A stretch of 64,000 nucleotides of DNA from assembly GCA_964371615.1 (NCBI GenBank), contig CAYJMS010000001.1:1178001-1242000 (forward strand), given 5' to 3'. The stretch comes from SpSt-333 sp964371615 (GTDB lineage Bacteria > Bacteroidota > Ignavibacteria > UBA10030 > UBA8401). Positions within the stretch are counted from its first letter, which is position 1. Each line of letters starts with the position of its first letter. The position numbers were made by a program, and so were the translations under genes. Shown here piece by piece: positions 16,000 to 24,271 of the stretch. The notes beneath the pieces were generated by a model that saw nothing but the letters and a program-made list of their open reading frames with translations, did no database searches and was not told the origin of the DNA.

Positions 16000-16953
16000 T
16001 TAATTATCCAAACTTTTATCTTTGTCGACATCGAACAACGAACTGATCGATTTGTTGTGGAAACATCGTTCGATCGCTTCAGAAAAAACCTGCGATACCG
16101 ACATCACCTCGATTTTCGGAGACGATACCTTTAACGGAATCGTGTCGCAGACCAGAATCTTCTCTATCTCGCTGGCATTAATCCGCTCCAGCGCCTTCCC
16201 GGAGAGCAGGGGGTGAGTGCAGGCGCCGTACACCGCTTTTGCACCGGCTTTTTTCAATTCGGTGACCGCACTGGTGAAAGTGCCAGCCGTATCGATGAGA
16301 TCATCGACGATAAGCACGTTTCTTCCATTCACTTCGCCGACGATATTCATTTCTTCGACAACATTCGCTTTCGCCCGCCGTTTATCGATCAGCACAAGAT
16401 CGGCATCCAGTCTCTTTGCGTACGCCCGGGCCATTTTAATACCGCCGACATCGGGTGATACGACGGTCAAATCGGGAATCTTTTGCCGCCGCAGGAAATC
16501 GACAAAAACGACCGATGAATAAATATGATCCACCGGTATGTCGAAAAATCCCTGAATCTGCGGTGCATGGAGATCCATGCAAATAATTCTGTCGCAGCCG
16601 GCCGTTGTCAGAAGATTGGCAATCAATTTTGAGGTGATTGCCACCCTCGGTTGATCTTTACGATCTTGCCGGGCATAACCAAAATACGGAATAACCGCCG
16701 TTACTTTTCTTGCCGATGCACGTTTTGCCGCATCGATCGTGATCAACAATTCCAGAAGGTTTTCCGCCGGCGGCGTCGTTGATTGGATGATGAAAACATC
16801 CGCACCGCGGATATTATCGATAAACTTCACCCAAATTTCGCCGTCGCTAAAATCCTGAATCTCCAGTTTGCCTAACGGTTCACCCAGATGGTGAGTGATT
16901 TTTTCAGCGAGAGGCCGATTTGACCGGCCTGCAAAAATTTTCAGTTGCGGCAT
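16000..16953 (-). CDS. prs: Ribose-phosphate pyrophosphokinase
   Basis: Makes PRPP from ribose-5-phosphate and ATP for nucleotide, His and Trp synthesis. 317 aa, class I length. Landmarks are the start LKIFAGRSNRPLAEKI, the flexible-loop/active-site YFGYARQDRKD, MDLHAPQIQGFFDIPVDH, the VVSPDVGGIKMARAYA segment and the PRPP-binding loop VDDLIDTAGT near residue 220. It is the promoter-proximal gene of the leftward prs-rplY-pth-rpsF-rpsR-rplI run; its promoter lies at 17001-17029. Confidence 0.97.
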   Translation of the reverse strand: MPQLKIFAGRSNRPLAEKITHHLGEPLGKLEIQDFSDGEIWVKFIDNIRGADVFIIQSTTPPAENLLELLITIDAAKRASARKVTAVIPYFGYARQDRKDQPRVAITSKLIANLLTTAGCDRIICMDLHAPQIQGFFDIPVDHIYSSVVFVDFLRRQKIPDLTVVSPDVGGIKMARAYAKRLDADLVLIDKRRAKANVVEEMNIVGEVNGRNVLIVDDLIDTAGTFTSAVTELKKAGAKAVYGACTHPLLSGKALERINASEIEKILVCDTIPLKVSSPKIEVMSVSQVFSEAIERCFHNKSISSLFDVDKDKSLDN

Positions 16954-17000
16954 AGCATTATCCGTCCGGCAAATGTTCTAAAGTGTGAATTTAGATACTA

Positions 17001-17029
17001 AAAATATCAAAAAATAAGCAAATAGTCAA
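17001..17029 (-). promoter_or_regulatory. prs operon promoter
   Basis: On the minus strand TTGACT (17024-17029), a 17-base spacer, then TATTTT (17001-17006). The leader would be about 40 bases. Back to back with a matching promoter for bioY. Confidence 0.7.
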
Positions 17030-17065
17030 TGCAATTTCATGATCAGAACCAGTTCTTTTGTCATG

Positions 17066-17094
17066 TTGACTTTGTATTACGGTTTGGCTATTTT
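17066..17094 (+). promoter_or_regulatory. bioY promoter
   Basis: TTGACT (17066-17071), 17-base spacer, TATTTT (17089-17094), about 45 bases before the bioY start. The hexamers equal those of the divergent prs promoter. No BirA operator is recognised. Confidence 0.65.
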
Positions 17095-17145
17095 AACAGC
17101 GGTTTCTTCAAGTATAGTTTGATTTATTCAGGATTTGGAGGATGC

Positions 17146-17721
17146 ATGACCGAAATGACAAATACGTATACTATAAGCAGTTCCCAGCGTATAACATCCA
17201 TTGTCGCACAAACCGGTTGGATAGTGACTTTCACCGGACTTACCGCCTTAGGAGCGCAGATTGAGATCCCAAATCACCCCATTCCATTTACACTGCAGAC
17301 TCTGTTTGTACTTCTTTCCGGAGCATTTCTGGGTGCGCGAAACGGTTTTTTAGCACAGGTATTGTATATCGGCATTGGCGCAATCGGTGTTCCGGTGTTC
17401 TCCGGCGGATCGTTCGGATTTGCCAGAATTATTGGCCTCACGGGGGGATATATTCTTAGTTTCCCGATTGCAGCGGCCATTGTGGGATATATGATTTCCC
17501 GTCACAGAAGTTATCTTTGGACGATATTCTCGATGTTTCTTGCCCTCGTCGTAATTTTCACTTCCGGATCGCTCTATCTGAATTTCGTATCGATTCACAA
17601 TCTCCGGCAGGCGTTCGCGAGCGGATTTTTAATTTTCTCGTGGTGGGATATCATTAAGTTGACGGCGGCAGCGACCATTTACTATGAATTTTCGAAGCGA
17701 TACAAACGGCTTCCTTCGTAA
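17146..17721 (+). CDS. bioY: Biotin transporter BioY (ECF S component)
   Basis: Membrane substrate-binding subunit for biotin uptake, working alone or with an ECF energising module (none is in the window). 191 aa with about six membrane helices. The BioY signature is visible in FTGLTALGAQIEIP, PFTLQTLFVLLSGAFLGAR, YIGIGAIGVPVFSGG and TGGYILSFPIAA. The start at 17146 is set by GGAGGA at 17137-17142; the open frame upstream is not coding. It has its own promoter and a strong terminator. Biotin regulation is plausible but no operator is visible. Confidence 0.93.
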   Translation: MTEMTNTYTISSSQRITSIVAQTGWIVTFTGLTALGAQIEIPNHPIPFTLQTLFVLLSGAFLGARNGFLAQVLYIGIGAIGVPVFSGGSFGFARIIGLTGGYILSFPIAAAIVGYMISRHRSYLWTIFSMFLALVVIFTSGSLYLNFVSIHNLRQAFASGFLIFSWWDIIKLTAAATIYYEFSKRYKRLPS

Positions 17722-17730
17722 AGAAAAAAA

Positions 17731-17758
17731 ATCCTCTCTCTCGAGAGGATTTTTTTTT
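17731..17758. terminator. Bidirectional terminator between bioY and the exonuclease
   Basis: ATCCTCTC (17731-17738) and GAGAGGAT (17743-17750) form an 8-bp stem with a four-base loop, flanked by a run of A on the left and eight T on the right. It can end both convergent transcripts and overlaps the stop codon region of the leftward gene. Confidence 0.92.
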
Positions 17759-18428
17759 AGTGAAAGTTCAGATACTGCATCCATCGGCGGTATAATTCTG
17801 CCGTCGCAGTGACATCCCCGTAACAATACTCCGCAATATCATGGTACCTTTTTGCGTCGAACAGCATTCGCATATCGAGCCCTGTGATGCCTTTGGCTTT
17901 GGGGCTTTCGATGTCGAATGATTTGCTGTAGAAATCGAGACTGAATCTGCGCGTTGCCTGATAAAATGTCAATTGTTCCAGGAGATCGCAATGTGTTTCA
18001 GCATCGTACCGGTACGGCATCAGATTCCTGGTTGTTTGGACTCCAAGTTTTGCGGAACGGAGCAGCAGAAAGGGACAATCAAAACTTCTGCCGTTGAACG
18101 TGATGAATTGGTCATACCGTGGAATCACACCCCAAAATTTTTCCAGGATTTCTTTTTCCGTACCGGATATGAAATGGCAGGTATTGTCGGCTGACCAATA
18201 CTCCTCTTGCCGGTCCGATTGAAAGAATACCTTGCCGCGGCCGGTATCCGGATTGTGCATTGCGACACAGAGAATTTGCGCGGTGAAAGCATGAAGGTTG
18301 AGATTCTTTTTTGTTTCTTCGACTTTCTCTTCGGTATCGGCAAAACGAAGAAGATACGTCCTGGTCTCCTGATCGAAAGATTCCAGGGGAAATCCGAGCG
18401 TCTCGATGTCAAAAACAATGCGGCTCAT
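17757..18428 (-). CDS. 3'-5' exonuclease, PolB-exonuclease-like
   Basis: RNase H-fold DEDD-type nuclease resembling the predicted exonuclease domain of family B polymerases (DNA_pol_B_exo2 type). 223 aa. Acidic residues of the active site are visible in IVFDIETLG near residue 5, in FNGRSFDCPFL near 115 and in AEYCYGDVTATAEL near 200. Small stand-alone proteins of this family occur in many Bacteroidota and proteobacteria without a firm role; DNA repair or RNA processing is possible. Its start overlaps the stop of the upstream permease gene by four bases and it is part of the recA-recX-permease transcript. Confidence 0.8.
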   Translation of the reverse strand: MSRIVFDIETLGFPLESFDQETRTYLLRFADTEEKVEETKKNLNLHAFTAQILCVAMHNPDTGRGKVFFQSDRQEEYWSADNTCHFISGTEKEILEKFWGVIPRYDQFITFNGRSFDCPFLLLRSAKLGVQTTRNLMPYRYDAETHCDLLEQLTFYQATRRFSLDFYSKSFDIESPKAKGITGLDMRMLFDAKRYHDIAEYCYGDVTATAELYRRWMQYLNFH

Positions 18429-19477
18429 ACCTGCGTGATCCGATAATTTTTTAATCCCCAGTTTGTTTCCTTGGCGGTGACAAAGAGAACGGTGTAAATC
18501 GGAATGGCCAGAATCATTCCCATCATGCCGAGCACCTCATTCCCCAGCAAAATAACAAGAAACATTGTCAGCGGATGGATGTTCATGATCTTGCTGAACA
18601 CCGCCGGCTGCACCACCATTTGGTCTACCTGCTGCACGACAAGTGTCGTAATGATGATCGGCAGGAACATGCGGAGATCGCCGAATTGCACAATAGAAAT
18701 CAACAGCGTCGGAATGCCGCCGATGAACGGGCCGGCAAACGGGATAATGTTGGTGATGCCGCCGATGAGGCCCAGCACCGTTGCGTACTTGATTCCCAAA
18801 AAGTAATAAGCGATCGTGTAGAGCACCGCAATAATCATCGACTCAATGACCGTCCCGCGAATGTATTTCGAGAGCTGATCCTCAATCTTATAGATAATAT
18901 TCAATGTCATTTCGAAGTATTTGTTCGGCATATTGCGGATGAAATTCTTTTGCATGGTGTAATAGTCATTGAGCAGGAAAAAGGTGATAAAAGGAACGAT
19001 CGCCATAGAGGCCGCGGTTCCGAGCAGGTTGGAGAGGGAATTCCCAGCAGTATTGCCGAAGGAGACCAGAGCCGAATTCATGTTCTCCCGGATCGCTTCC
19101 GACCGCAAGAAAGGAACCTGATGGGAAATCTGTGTGCTGATATCGTTGAGCATGAGAGTCAGCTGTTCTTTGCTGAATGCCGTGGAGATTTGCGTGATCT
19201 GTTTCGTTATCTCCGGCAAAACCAGAAAAAGAAGTGCCGCAACGATGCTGCCGAGGCCCGTAAAAACTATTGCGATGGCGAGCCACCGTGCTGTGCCGAG
19301 ATTTTCGATGTAATCCACCGAAGGTTTCAAAACAAACGTGAGGATAAACGACACTACAAGGATGATAAAGAGATCCTCAAACGATGCCAGCACAAATATC
19401 GGAACGCCGATAGCTACTGTGACGATGGCAACCTTTCGGAATCGGTTGTCTGAATAATGTTTTTCCATATCCATCAT
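18425..19477 (-). CDS. AI-2E family (PerM/YdiK-like) membrane transporter
   Basis: Eight-helix inner-membrane protein of the AI-2 exporter family, whose members export autoinducer-2 or act in Na+/H+ transport; substrate unknown here. 350 aa. Landmarks are the N-terminal helix pair VAIVTVAIGVPIFVLASFEDLFIILVV (split here by the family pattern), the central PFITFFLLNDYY, the GLIGGITNIIPFAGPFIGGIP signature near residue 235-255 and the C-terminal LGMMGMILAIPIY. Both ends overlap neighbours by four bases, so it is translated with recX and the exonuclease. Confidence 0.85.
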   Translation of the reverse strand: MMDMEKHYSDNRFRKVAIVTVAIGVPIFVLASFEDLFIILVVSFILTFVLKPSVDYIENLGTARWLAIAIVFTGLGSIVAALLFLVLPEITKQITQISTAFSKEQLTLMLNDISTQISHQVPFLRSEAIRENMNSALVSFGNTAGNSLSNLLGTAASMAIVPFITFFLLNDYYTMQKNFIRNMPNKYFEMTLNIIYKIEDQLSKYIRGTVIESMIIAVLYTIAYYFLGIKYATVLGLIGGITNIIPFAGPFIGGIPTLLISIVQFGDLRMFLPIIITTLVVQQVDQMVVQPAVFSKIMNIHPLTMFLVILLGNEVLGMMGMILAIPIYTVLFVTAKETNWGLKNYRITQV

Positions 19478-20097
19478 TTCACCAATTGATTGACGATGTT
19501 CATCGCAAGGGAGGAGTTATATCCCCTCCGTACCAAATGTCCGTAGAGTTTCTTTTTTCGTTCCAACGGAGGGAGGAGGGCGATCCGTCGGTGTTTCCGT
19601 TCGGCATCCCGCAGGGCGATTTCGGCCTCGGTATGCTCCGTAAATATTTCGCGGAGTACCGAATCAATGACCGACCGGTCGATGCCTTTTTTGATCAGGA
19701 GCTGCTTCATGGTGACTTTACCGACCGGCCTCAGTTTCAGCCGGTCCCGGCACATCATCCGTGCAAATTCACTGTCATCAAGCAGCTTGTTTTCCGTGAG
19801 ATACGCCAGCGCGCGCTGTACTGATTGGTCATCGTATCCCTTTTTTCGCAAGTATTCGCTCACCTCGTGTATCGAACGAGGTCGGTACGAGCGGAACCGG
19901 AGCGCTGCCATCTTCACTGTTGATTCAGATTCGGCCGATTCAATTTGCTGACGCTCCGATTCTGACAACTGTTGCCCTTGATGAAGGATAAACCGTCCGT
20001 ACACTTCTTCGCAAACACTAAAAGCATATCGATCATCAACGAAAACGGAGAACCGGGATCTGTTTTTCTTCTGCCGTTCAATTTTTGTGATGACCAT
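19474..20097 (-). CDS. recX: Regulatory protein RecX
   Basis: Binds RecA filaments and restrains recombinase activity. 207 aa, built of three-helix repeats: residues 63-110 (ALRFRSYRPRSIHEVSEYLRKK), 112-150 (LLDDSEFARMMCRDR with the typical YA-like block) and a third near 165-200. It follows recA on the same strand across a hairpin, the usual recA-recX layout, in which partial termination keeps RecX below RecA. Confidence 0.93.
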   Translation of the reverse strand: MVITKIERQKKNRSRFSVFVDDRYAFSVCEEVYGRFILHQGQQLSESERQQIESAESESTVKMAALRFRSYRPRSIHEVSEYLRKKGYDDQSVQRALAYLTENKLLDDSEFARMMCRDRLKLRPVGKVTMKQLLIKKGIDRSVIDSVLREIFTEHTEAEIALRDAERKHRRIALLPPLERKKKLYGHLVRRGYNSSLAMNIVNQLVK

Positions 20098-20102
20098 GAT
20101 AT

Positions 20103-20136
20103 AAAAGCCCGCCGTCGTTCGTGGTCCGGCGGCAGG
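20103..20136 (-). terminator. Hairpin between recA and recX
   Basis: On the minus strand GCCGCC and GGCGGG-type arms form a GC stem of 6-7 bp with a 12-base loop, followed by CTTTTA. It lies between the recA stop and the recX start, so it probably acts as a leaky terminator that lowers recX expression. Confidence 0.6.
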
Positions 20137-20142
20137 CAGTTC

Positions 20143-21216
20143 TTATTTTCCTTTTTTCGTCTCTTTTGACGCCGCCGCCGGTTTCTCTTCGTCTTTTTCC
20201 GGTGCGGGCTGCATTCCGGCAATGATTCCCAGTTTCGTTCTCACTTCCGTATCTATCTGTTTTGCGGTTGCTTCATTGGCAATGAGAAACGCCTTGACAG
20301 AGTCACGTCCCTGGCCAATCCGGTCCTCTTTGTACGAGAACCACGATCCGCTTTTGGCAATAATATTTTGTTCGACGGCAACATCGATCAAATCGCCGAG
20401 TTTGGAAATGCCCTCGTTGTACAGAATGTCGAATTGCACTTCCTTGAACGGAGGAGCAACCTTGTTCTTGACTACTTTCACTTTGGTTCTGTTGCCGATA
20501 ACATTTTGTCCGTCCTTGATCGCTTCAATCCGTCTGACATCCATGCGGACCGATGCATAAAATTTCAGTGCATTACCGCCGGTGGTGGTTTCAGGATTGC
20601 CGAACATGACACCGATTTTCATGCGGAGCTGGTTGGTAAAAATGACCGACGTTTTTGATTTTGAAATTGCCGATGTCAGTTTCCTGAGTGCCTGAGACAT
20701 CAATCGTGCCTGGACGCCCATCGTCGGATCTCCCATCTCGCCTTCTATTTCTGCCCGGGGAGTCAATGCCGCAACAGAGTCGACAACGACGAGGTCGAGC
20801 GCTCCGCTCCGGACAAGGGTCTCGACGATTTCCAATCCCTGTTCACCGTATTCCGGCTGTGACAGCAGAAGGGAAGCGGTGTCGACACCGAGACGTCGCG
20901 CATATGCGGTGTCCAGCGCATGTTCCGCATCGATAAAAGCGCAGATGCCGCCGGTTTTTTGCGCTTCGGCAATGATGTGAAGACAAATGGTCGTTTTGCC
21001 TGACGATTCCGGACCGTAGATCTCAATGACGCGTCCGCGCGGAACGCCGCCGATTCCGAGTGCGTTGTCGAGGGAGATGGAACCGGTGGAGATTGCATCG
21101 ATCTTCATGATCGGTCCTCCGGTCAGCCGCATAATGGAACCCTTCCCGTGTTGTTTTTCGATCTGCTCAATGGCGATCTTCAATGCCTGGACTTTTGCTT
21201 CTTTTTCGTCAGCCAT
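20143..21216 (-). CDS. recA: Recombinase RecA
   Basis: Forms filaments on single-stranded DNA, performs strand exchange and triggers LexA cleavage. 357 aa. Walker A GPESSGKTT lies near residues 69-77, the Walker B region LDLVVVDSVAAL near 140-150, loop L1 (EGEMGDPTMGVQARLMSQALRK split over two parts) near 157-177, and loop L2 near 195-210. The C-terminal tail (KPAAASKETKKGK) is basic at its end rather than purely acidic. Followed by recX. No LexA box is recognised upstream. Confidence 0.98.
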   Translation of the reverse strand: MADEKEAKVQALKIAIEQIEKQHGKGSIMRLTGGPIMKIDAISTGSISLDNALGIGGVPRGRVIEIYGPESSGKTTICLHIIAEAQKTGGICAFIDAEHALDTAYARRLGVDTASLLLSQPEYGEQGLEIVETLVRSGALDLVVVDSVAALTPRAEIEGEMGDPTMGVQARLMSQALRKLTSAISKSKTSVIFTNQLRMKIGVMFGNPETTTGGNALKFYASVRMDVRRIEAIKDGQNVIGNRTKVKVVKNKVAPPFKEVQFDILYNEGISKLGDLIDVAVEQNIIAKSGSWFSYKEDRIGQGRDSVKAFLIANEATAKQIDTEVRTKLGIIAGMQPAPEKDEEKPAAASKETKKGK

Positions 21217-21224
21217 AATGCTCC

Positions 21225-21791
21225 TTACTTCAATGAGATTGTGAATAGTGTTGTGTAGGTCGATCCTGTACTCGCAAGCGTGCTTTTCATCACCCGTATT
21301 TCATCGCATACGAATGTGATCGGTTGAAAAGTAACGGTTTCAAGATTCTGAATCAAGGTAATATCAATTTTTCCTTTTAACCGTCCGATTGTCATATGCG
21401 GCCGGAATTGATCGGCTGCCGGTTGGTGCCCGATGTCGAGACACGTCTTGCGTATAACGGCCGCCAGCTGATGGAGTTCCGACGTGTGCTCTCCATCCGA
21501 TCCCAGCCAGAACACTTTCGGTGTACGGTGGGAGGGGAAACAACCGACGCGGTCAAAAGTAATTTGAAACGGGCGTGTGACGATGTCTTGTGTAAGTCGA
21601 CCGGCCAATTGTTCAAGCCAGGTCAATGACTTGTTTCCCAGGAACTCCACCGTACAATGCAACGATTCCGATCGTACGCAATGCATTCGTGGTGCCAGTG
21701 TTGCGACTGCAGTTTGCACGGACAGCACACCGCCTACTACGTCTTTCGGCGGAAAAATTGCCACGAAAGAGCGTTGAAGGGAATCAATCAT
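21225..21791 (-). CDS. thpR: RNA 2',3'-cyclic phosphodiesterase (LigT/ThpR family)
   Basis: 2H phosphoesterase that opens 2',3'-cyclic phosphates on RNA ends; family members also ligate tRNA halves in vitro. 188 aa, normal length. Both catalytic HxT motifs are present: HCTV in SLHCTVEFLG near residue 45 and HMTI in FRPHMTIGRLK near 130. The start (ATGATTGA) overlaps the cinA stop by eight bases, and recA follows. The cinA-thpR-recA order resembles cinA-ligT-recA clusters known in other bacteria. Confidence 0.92.
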   Translation of the reverse strand: MIDSLQRSFVAIFPPKDVVGGVLSVQTAVATLAPRMHCVRSESLHCTVEFLGNKSLTWLEQLAGRLTQDIVTRPFQITFDRVGCFPSHRTPKVFWLGSDGEHTSELHQLAAVIRKTCLDIGHQPAADQFRPHMTIGRLKGKIDITLIQNLETVTFQPITFVCDEIRVMKSTLASTGSTYTTLFTISLK

Positions 21792-23046
21792 TTCCGTTGC
21801 TGATATTCAACAGTTTGCGCCGGAGCAATTCCAACACTGCCTGTGATGCACGGTCTTTGAACCGCAGCCGATGGTCGCCAAAATTGAATTTCATAGCATG
21901 TGTCGACACTGCGTCGGAATATCCTATATAGCACAGACCAACCGGTTTTTCTTCCGTTCCGCCGGAGGGTCCTGCAATACCGGTACAGGAGAGAGCGATG
22001 TCGGTTCCCGCTTTCAACCGCGCCCCTATTGCCATTGCCATCGCCGACTCTTTGCTGACCGCTCCGTGTGCGTGCAAAAGAGCAGGATCAACATTCAATT
22101 CTTCTATCTTTGATTGATCGCTGTACGATATGAATCCACGCATGAAATACTGCGATGATCCAGCCACATTCGTAATGCGGTGTGAGATCAATCCCCCGGT
22201 GCAGGATTCCGCGACGGCAAGCGTCAGATGCTTTTGCTGCAACAACATCCCGATGACATGCTCGAGGTCATTGTCGTCGGCAGAATAGATATATTTTTCC
22301 ACCTTCGAACGGATCATCGATTCCGTCGCATCAAGTTTTGACCGGACGATATTCGGGTCGTGCGCTTTCACGGTAATGCGTAATTTCGTCCCCATAGGAT
22401 TGGGAAGAAATGCCAGCGTGGTCATCCTGTCCGAGCCGATAATATTCCGTATGTCGCCGATTTTATCCGCCAGCAGAGACTCACCGATTCCTGTCGTTTT
22501 TAATGTCCGATGGCGGACGATCATTCCATCGCTTCTTTTTTCGAAAAAGGGAATAATAGTGTCGAGCATCATCGCCTTCATTTCAAAGGGAACGCCGGGG
22601 AGTACGAAAAAATATTTTCCCTCCTTCTCAAACATCATTCCGGGGGCAGTACCGTTCATGTTCGGAATTACCGTGCTGCTGCGCGGCACAAGGGCCTGAT
22701 CGATGTTTGTCTGAAGCAAGGGAATATTACGGCGTTGAGCTAATTCTTTCACGTGGGCAAGTACGTCGTCGTTCATCACGAGGTCTGTCTTGAAAAAGGT
22801 GCAGACCACTGTCCTCGTTATATCGTCATGAGTGGGACCAAGTCCTCCGGTGACACACACGACATCCACGGCAGACCATGCCGACGAAAAAGCGCTCATA
22901 ATTTGGTCTGCATCGTCACCGACGGTGGTCATCCGTTCCGTCAATATCCCCACCGTGTTCAATTGCTCGGCGATGAAAGCCTGATTTGTATTGATCACTT
23001 GCCCGATCAGCAACTCATCACCGATCGTGATGATTTCAGATCTCAT
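21784..23046 (-). CDS. cinA: CinA-like protein with NMN amidohydrolase domain
   Basis: Two-domain nucleotide-metabolism protein: an N-terminal molybdopterin-binding-like (COG1058) domain acting on ADP-ribose or NMN-type compounds, and a C-terminal PncC domain that deamidates nicotinamide mononucleotide. 420 aa. The N-terminus is MRSEIITIGDELLIGQ; the TGGLGPTHDDITR loop lies near residue 70. The PncC part starts near 255 with LTLAVAESCTGGLIS and contains SYSDQSKIEELNV and SCTGIAGPSGGTEEKPVG. The frame continues upstream to 23145, but the family start and one-base spacing after pgpA fix ATG 23046. Confidence 0.93.
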   Translation of the reverse strand: MRSEIITIGDELLIGQVINTNQAFIAEQLNTVGILTERMTTVGDDADQIMSAFSSAWSAVDVVCVTGGLGPTHDDITRTVVCTFFKTDLVMNDDVLAHVKELAQRRNIPLLQTNIDQALVPRSSTVIPNMNGTAPGMMFEKEGKYFFVLPGVPFEMKAMMLDTIIPFFEKRSDGMIVRHRTLKTTGIGESLLADKIGDIRNIIGSDRMTTLAFLPNPMGTKLRITVKAHDPNIVRSKLDATESMIRSKVEKYIYSADDNDLEHVIGMLLQQKHLTLAVAESCTGGLISHRITNVAGSSQYFMRGFISYSDQSKIEELNVDPALLHAHGAVSKESAMAMAIGARLKAGTDIALSCTGIAGPSGGTEEKPVGLCYIGYSDAVSTHAMKFNFGDHRLRFKDRASQAVLELLRRKLLNISNGND

Positions 23047-23047
23047 G

Positions 23048-23533
23048 TTAAAACCACCGAAGCGAAATTTGTATGATGATATTCGTATACACTCCCGCAA
23101 CGACATCATCGAGCATAATATTCCATCCCCCTTTGCGCAAATCAAAGATCTGTGCCGGATAGGGTTTCAGAATATCCAGTATGCGAAAAATTAAAAAAGC
23201 AAGTCCCAAATTAAGATACGTCGGTTCAACAAACCAGAGGCTGATGAACATACCGACCACTTCATCGATCGTCACAACGGAAGGATCCTGACCGTACTGC
23301 TGTTCCATCTTCTCCGCTGCCTTTCCGCCGAGGTAGAAGAATATGATCGTCACCGGAATGATGACCGCGGGCAGATGAAAACCAGGAATGAGAAAAAAGA
23401 GCAGTGCAACCGCGGATCCGAACGTACCGGTGGCAAACGGAGTGTAACCGGTCAAGAAACCGGATCCAAAGAATTTGGTGAGTGCACCAATCGTTGCTGT
23501 CTTGCCCTGTGTTTCATTCGTTGTTTGTTCCAT
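23048..23533 (-). CDS. pgpA: Phosphatidylglycerophosphatase A
   Basis: Inner-membrane phosphatase that turns phosphatidylglycerol phosphate into phosphatidylglycerol. 161 aa with about four helices. Family motifs are FGSGFLTGYTPFATGTFGSA at residues 22-41, the acidic VTIDEVVGM near 88-96 and RILDILKPYPAQ followed by GWNIMLDDVVAGVY. It overlaps pgsA by 20 bases, so the two consecutive steps of phosphatidylglycerol synthesis are encoded together. Confidence 0.93.
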   Translation of the reverse strand: MEQTTNETQGKTATIGALTKFFGSGFLTGYTPFATGTFGSAVALLFFLIPGFHLPAVIIPVTIIFFYLGGKAAEKMEQQYGQDPSVVTIDEVVGMFISLWFVEPTYLNLGLAFLIFRILDILKPYPAQIFDLRKGGWNIMLDDVVAGVYTNIIIQISLRWF

Positions 23534-24143
23534 AGGCTCCCGGAGTAATAAGTTCTTTAAGAATATTCCAGTTCACGACAAAATAATAGATTCCTGTTGC
23601 TGCGGTCATGATCGTGACGATGACCATCATGACATTCATCAATTCTACTGAACCGAATTCATCAAAAAACCAACCCATCATTTTATAAAGGGCCGGGTCG
23701 GTATAGACAATATAGCGGACAAGAAAGAGATAGATAACAACCAATTGTGCAAAGGTTTTAGTCTTTGCAAAGTAACTCGTGTCGATCGGTTTGTCTTTAT
23801 ACTCAGCATATGTCCTGAGGATGGTAATAAGAAAATCCCTGATGATAATAATAACCACCATCCACATTTCTGCATACCCGATCCATACAAACGAGAGGAA
23901 CGCCGCCGATGTCAGCACTTTGTCGGCAAGGGGATCGAGAAACTTTCCCCACCTCGTTATGTATCCCCATCGCCGCGCAACGTAACCGTCGTACCAATCG
24001 GTGATTGCTGCCACAATAAAAATACCAAGCGCAATTTGCTTATCAAGCGGATCAATAGAAAACAAAAAATAGACAAAAACGGGCGTCAGAAGTATCCTGA
24101 GTAGCGTTAACTGGTTGGGCGGGGATATCGGAATGCGTACCAT
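23514..24143 (-). CDS. pgsA: CDP-diacylglycerol-glycerol-3-phosphate phosphatidyltransferase
   Basis: Makes phosphatidylglycerol phosphate from CDP-diacylglycerol and glycerol-3-phosphate in the inner membrane. 209 aa with about five helices. The CDP-alcohol phosphotransferase motif D-x2-DG-x2-AR-x8-G-x3-D-x3-D is complete in DWYDGYVARRW to GKFLDPLADK. The open frame reaches 24179, with ATGs at 24152 and 24143. A -35/-10 pair lies at 24151-24179, so the earlier ATG sits inside the -10 box and ATG 24143 is favoured, possibly on a leaderless mRNA. No ribosome binding site is seen. Confidence 0.9.
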   Translation of the reverse strand: MVRIPISPPNQLTLLRILLTPVFVYFLFSIDPLDKQIALGIFIVAAITDWYDGYVARRWGYITRWGKFLDPLADKVLTSAAFLSFVWIGYAEMWMVVIIIIRDFLITILRTYAEYKDKPIDTSYFAKTKTFAQLVVIYLFLVRYIVYTDPALYKMMGWFFDEFGSVELMNVMMVIVTIMTAATGIYYFVVNWNILKELITPGAYGTNNE

Positions 24144-24150
24144 AGTGTAC

Positions 24151-24179
24151 ATTAAAAATAATCTATTTTCAAGAGTCAA
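24151..24179 (-). promoter_or_regulatory. pgsA promoter candidate
   Basis: On the minus strand TTGACT (24174-24179), 17-base spacer, TTTAAT (24151-24156). Transcription would begin at about 24144, virtually on the chosen ATG. Confidence 0.5.
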
Positions 24180-24271
24180 TCAACACTTCGGTGCAGGATA
24201 ATATTTTCTTTTCTTCCGACCATGAAATCACTACATTCAATAAATACATCAGCAACCAGAGAGGGTCTTTT

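Noticed and set aside
18575..19453. 292-codon open frame on the plus strand across the AI-2E transporter
   Set aside because: Very charged His/Arg/Asp-rich translation, antisense to a membrane protein with clear family motifs.
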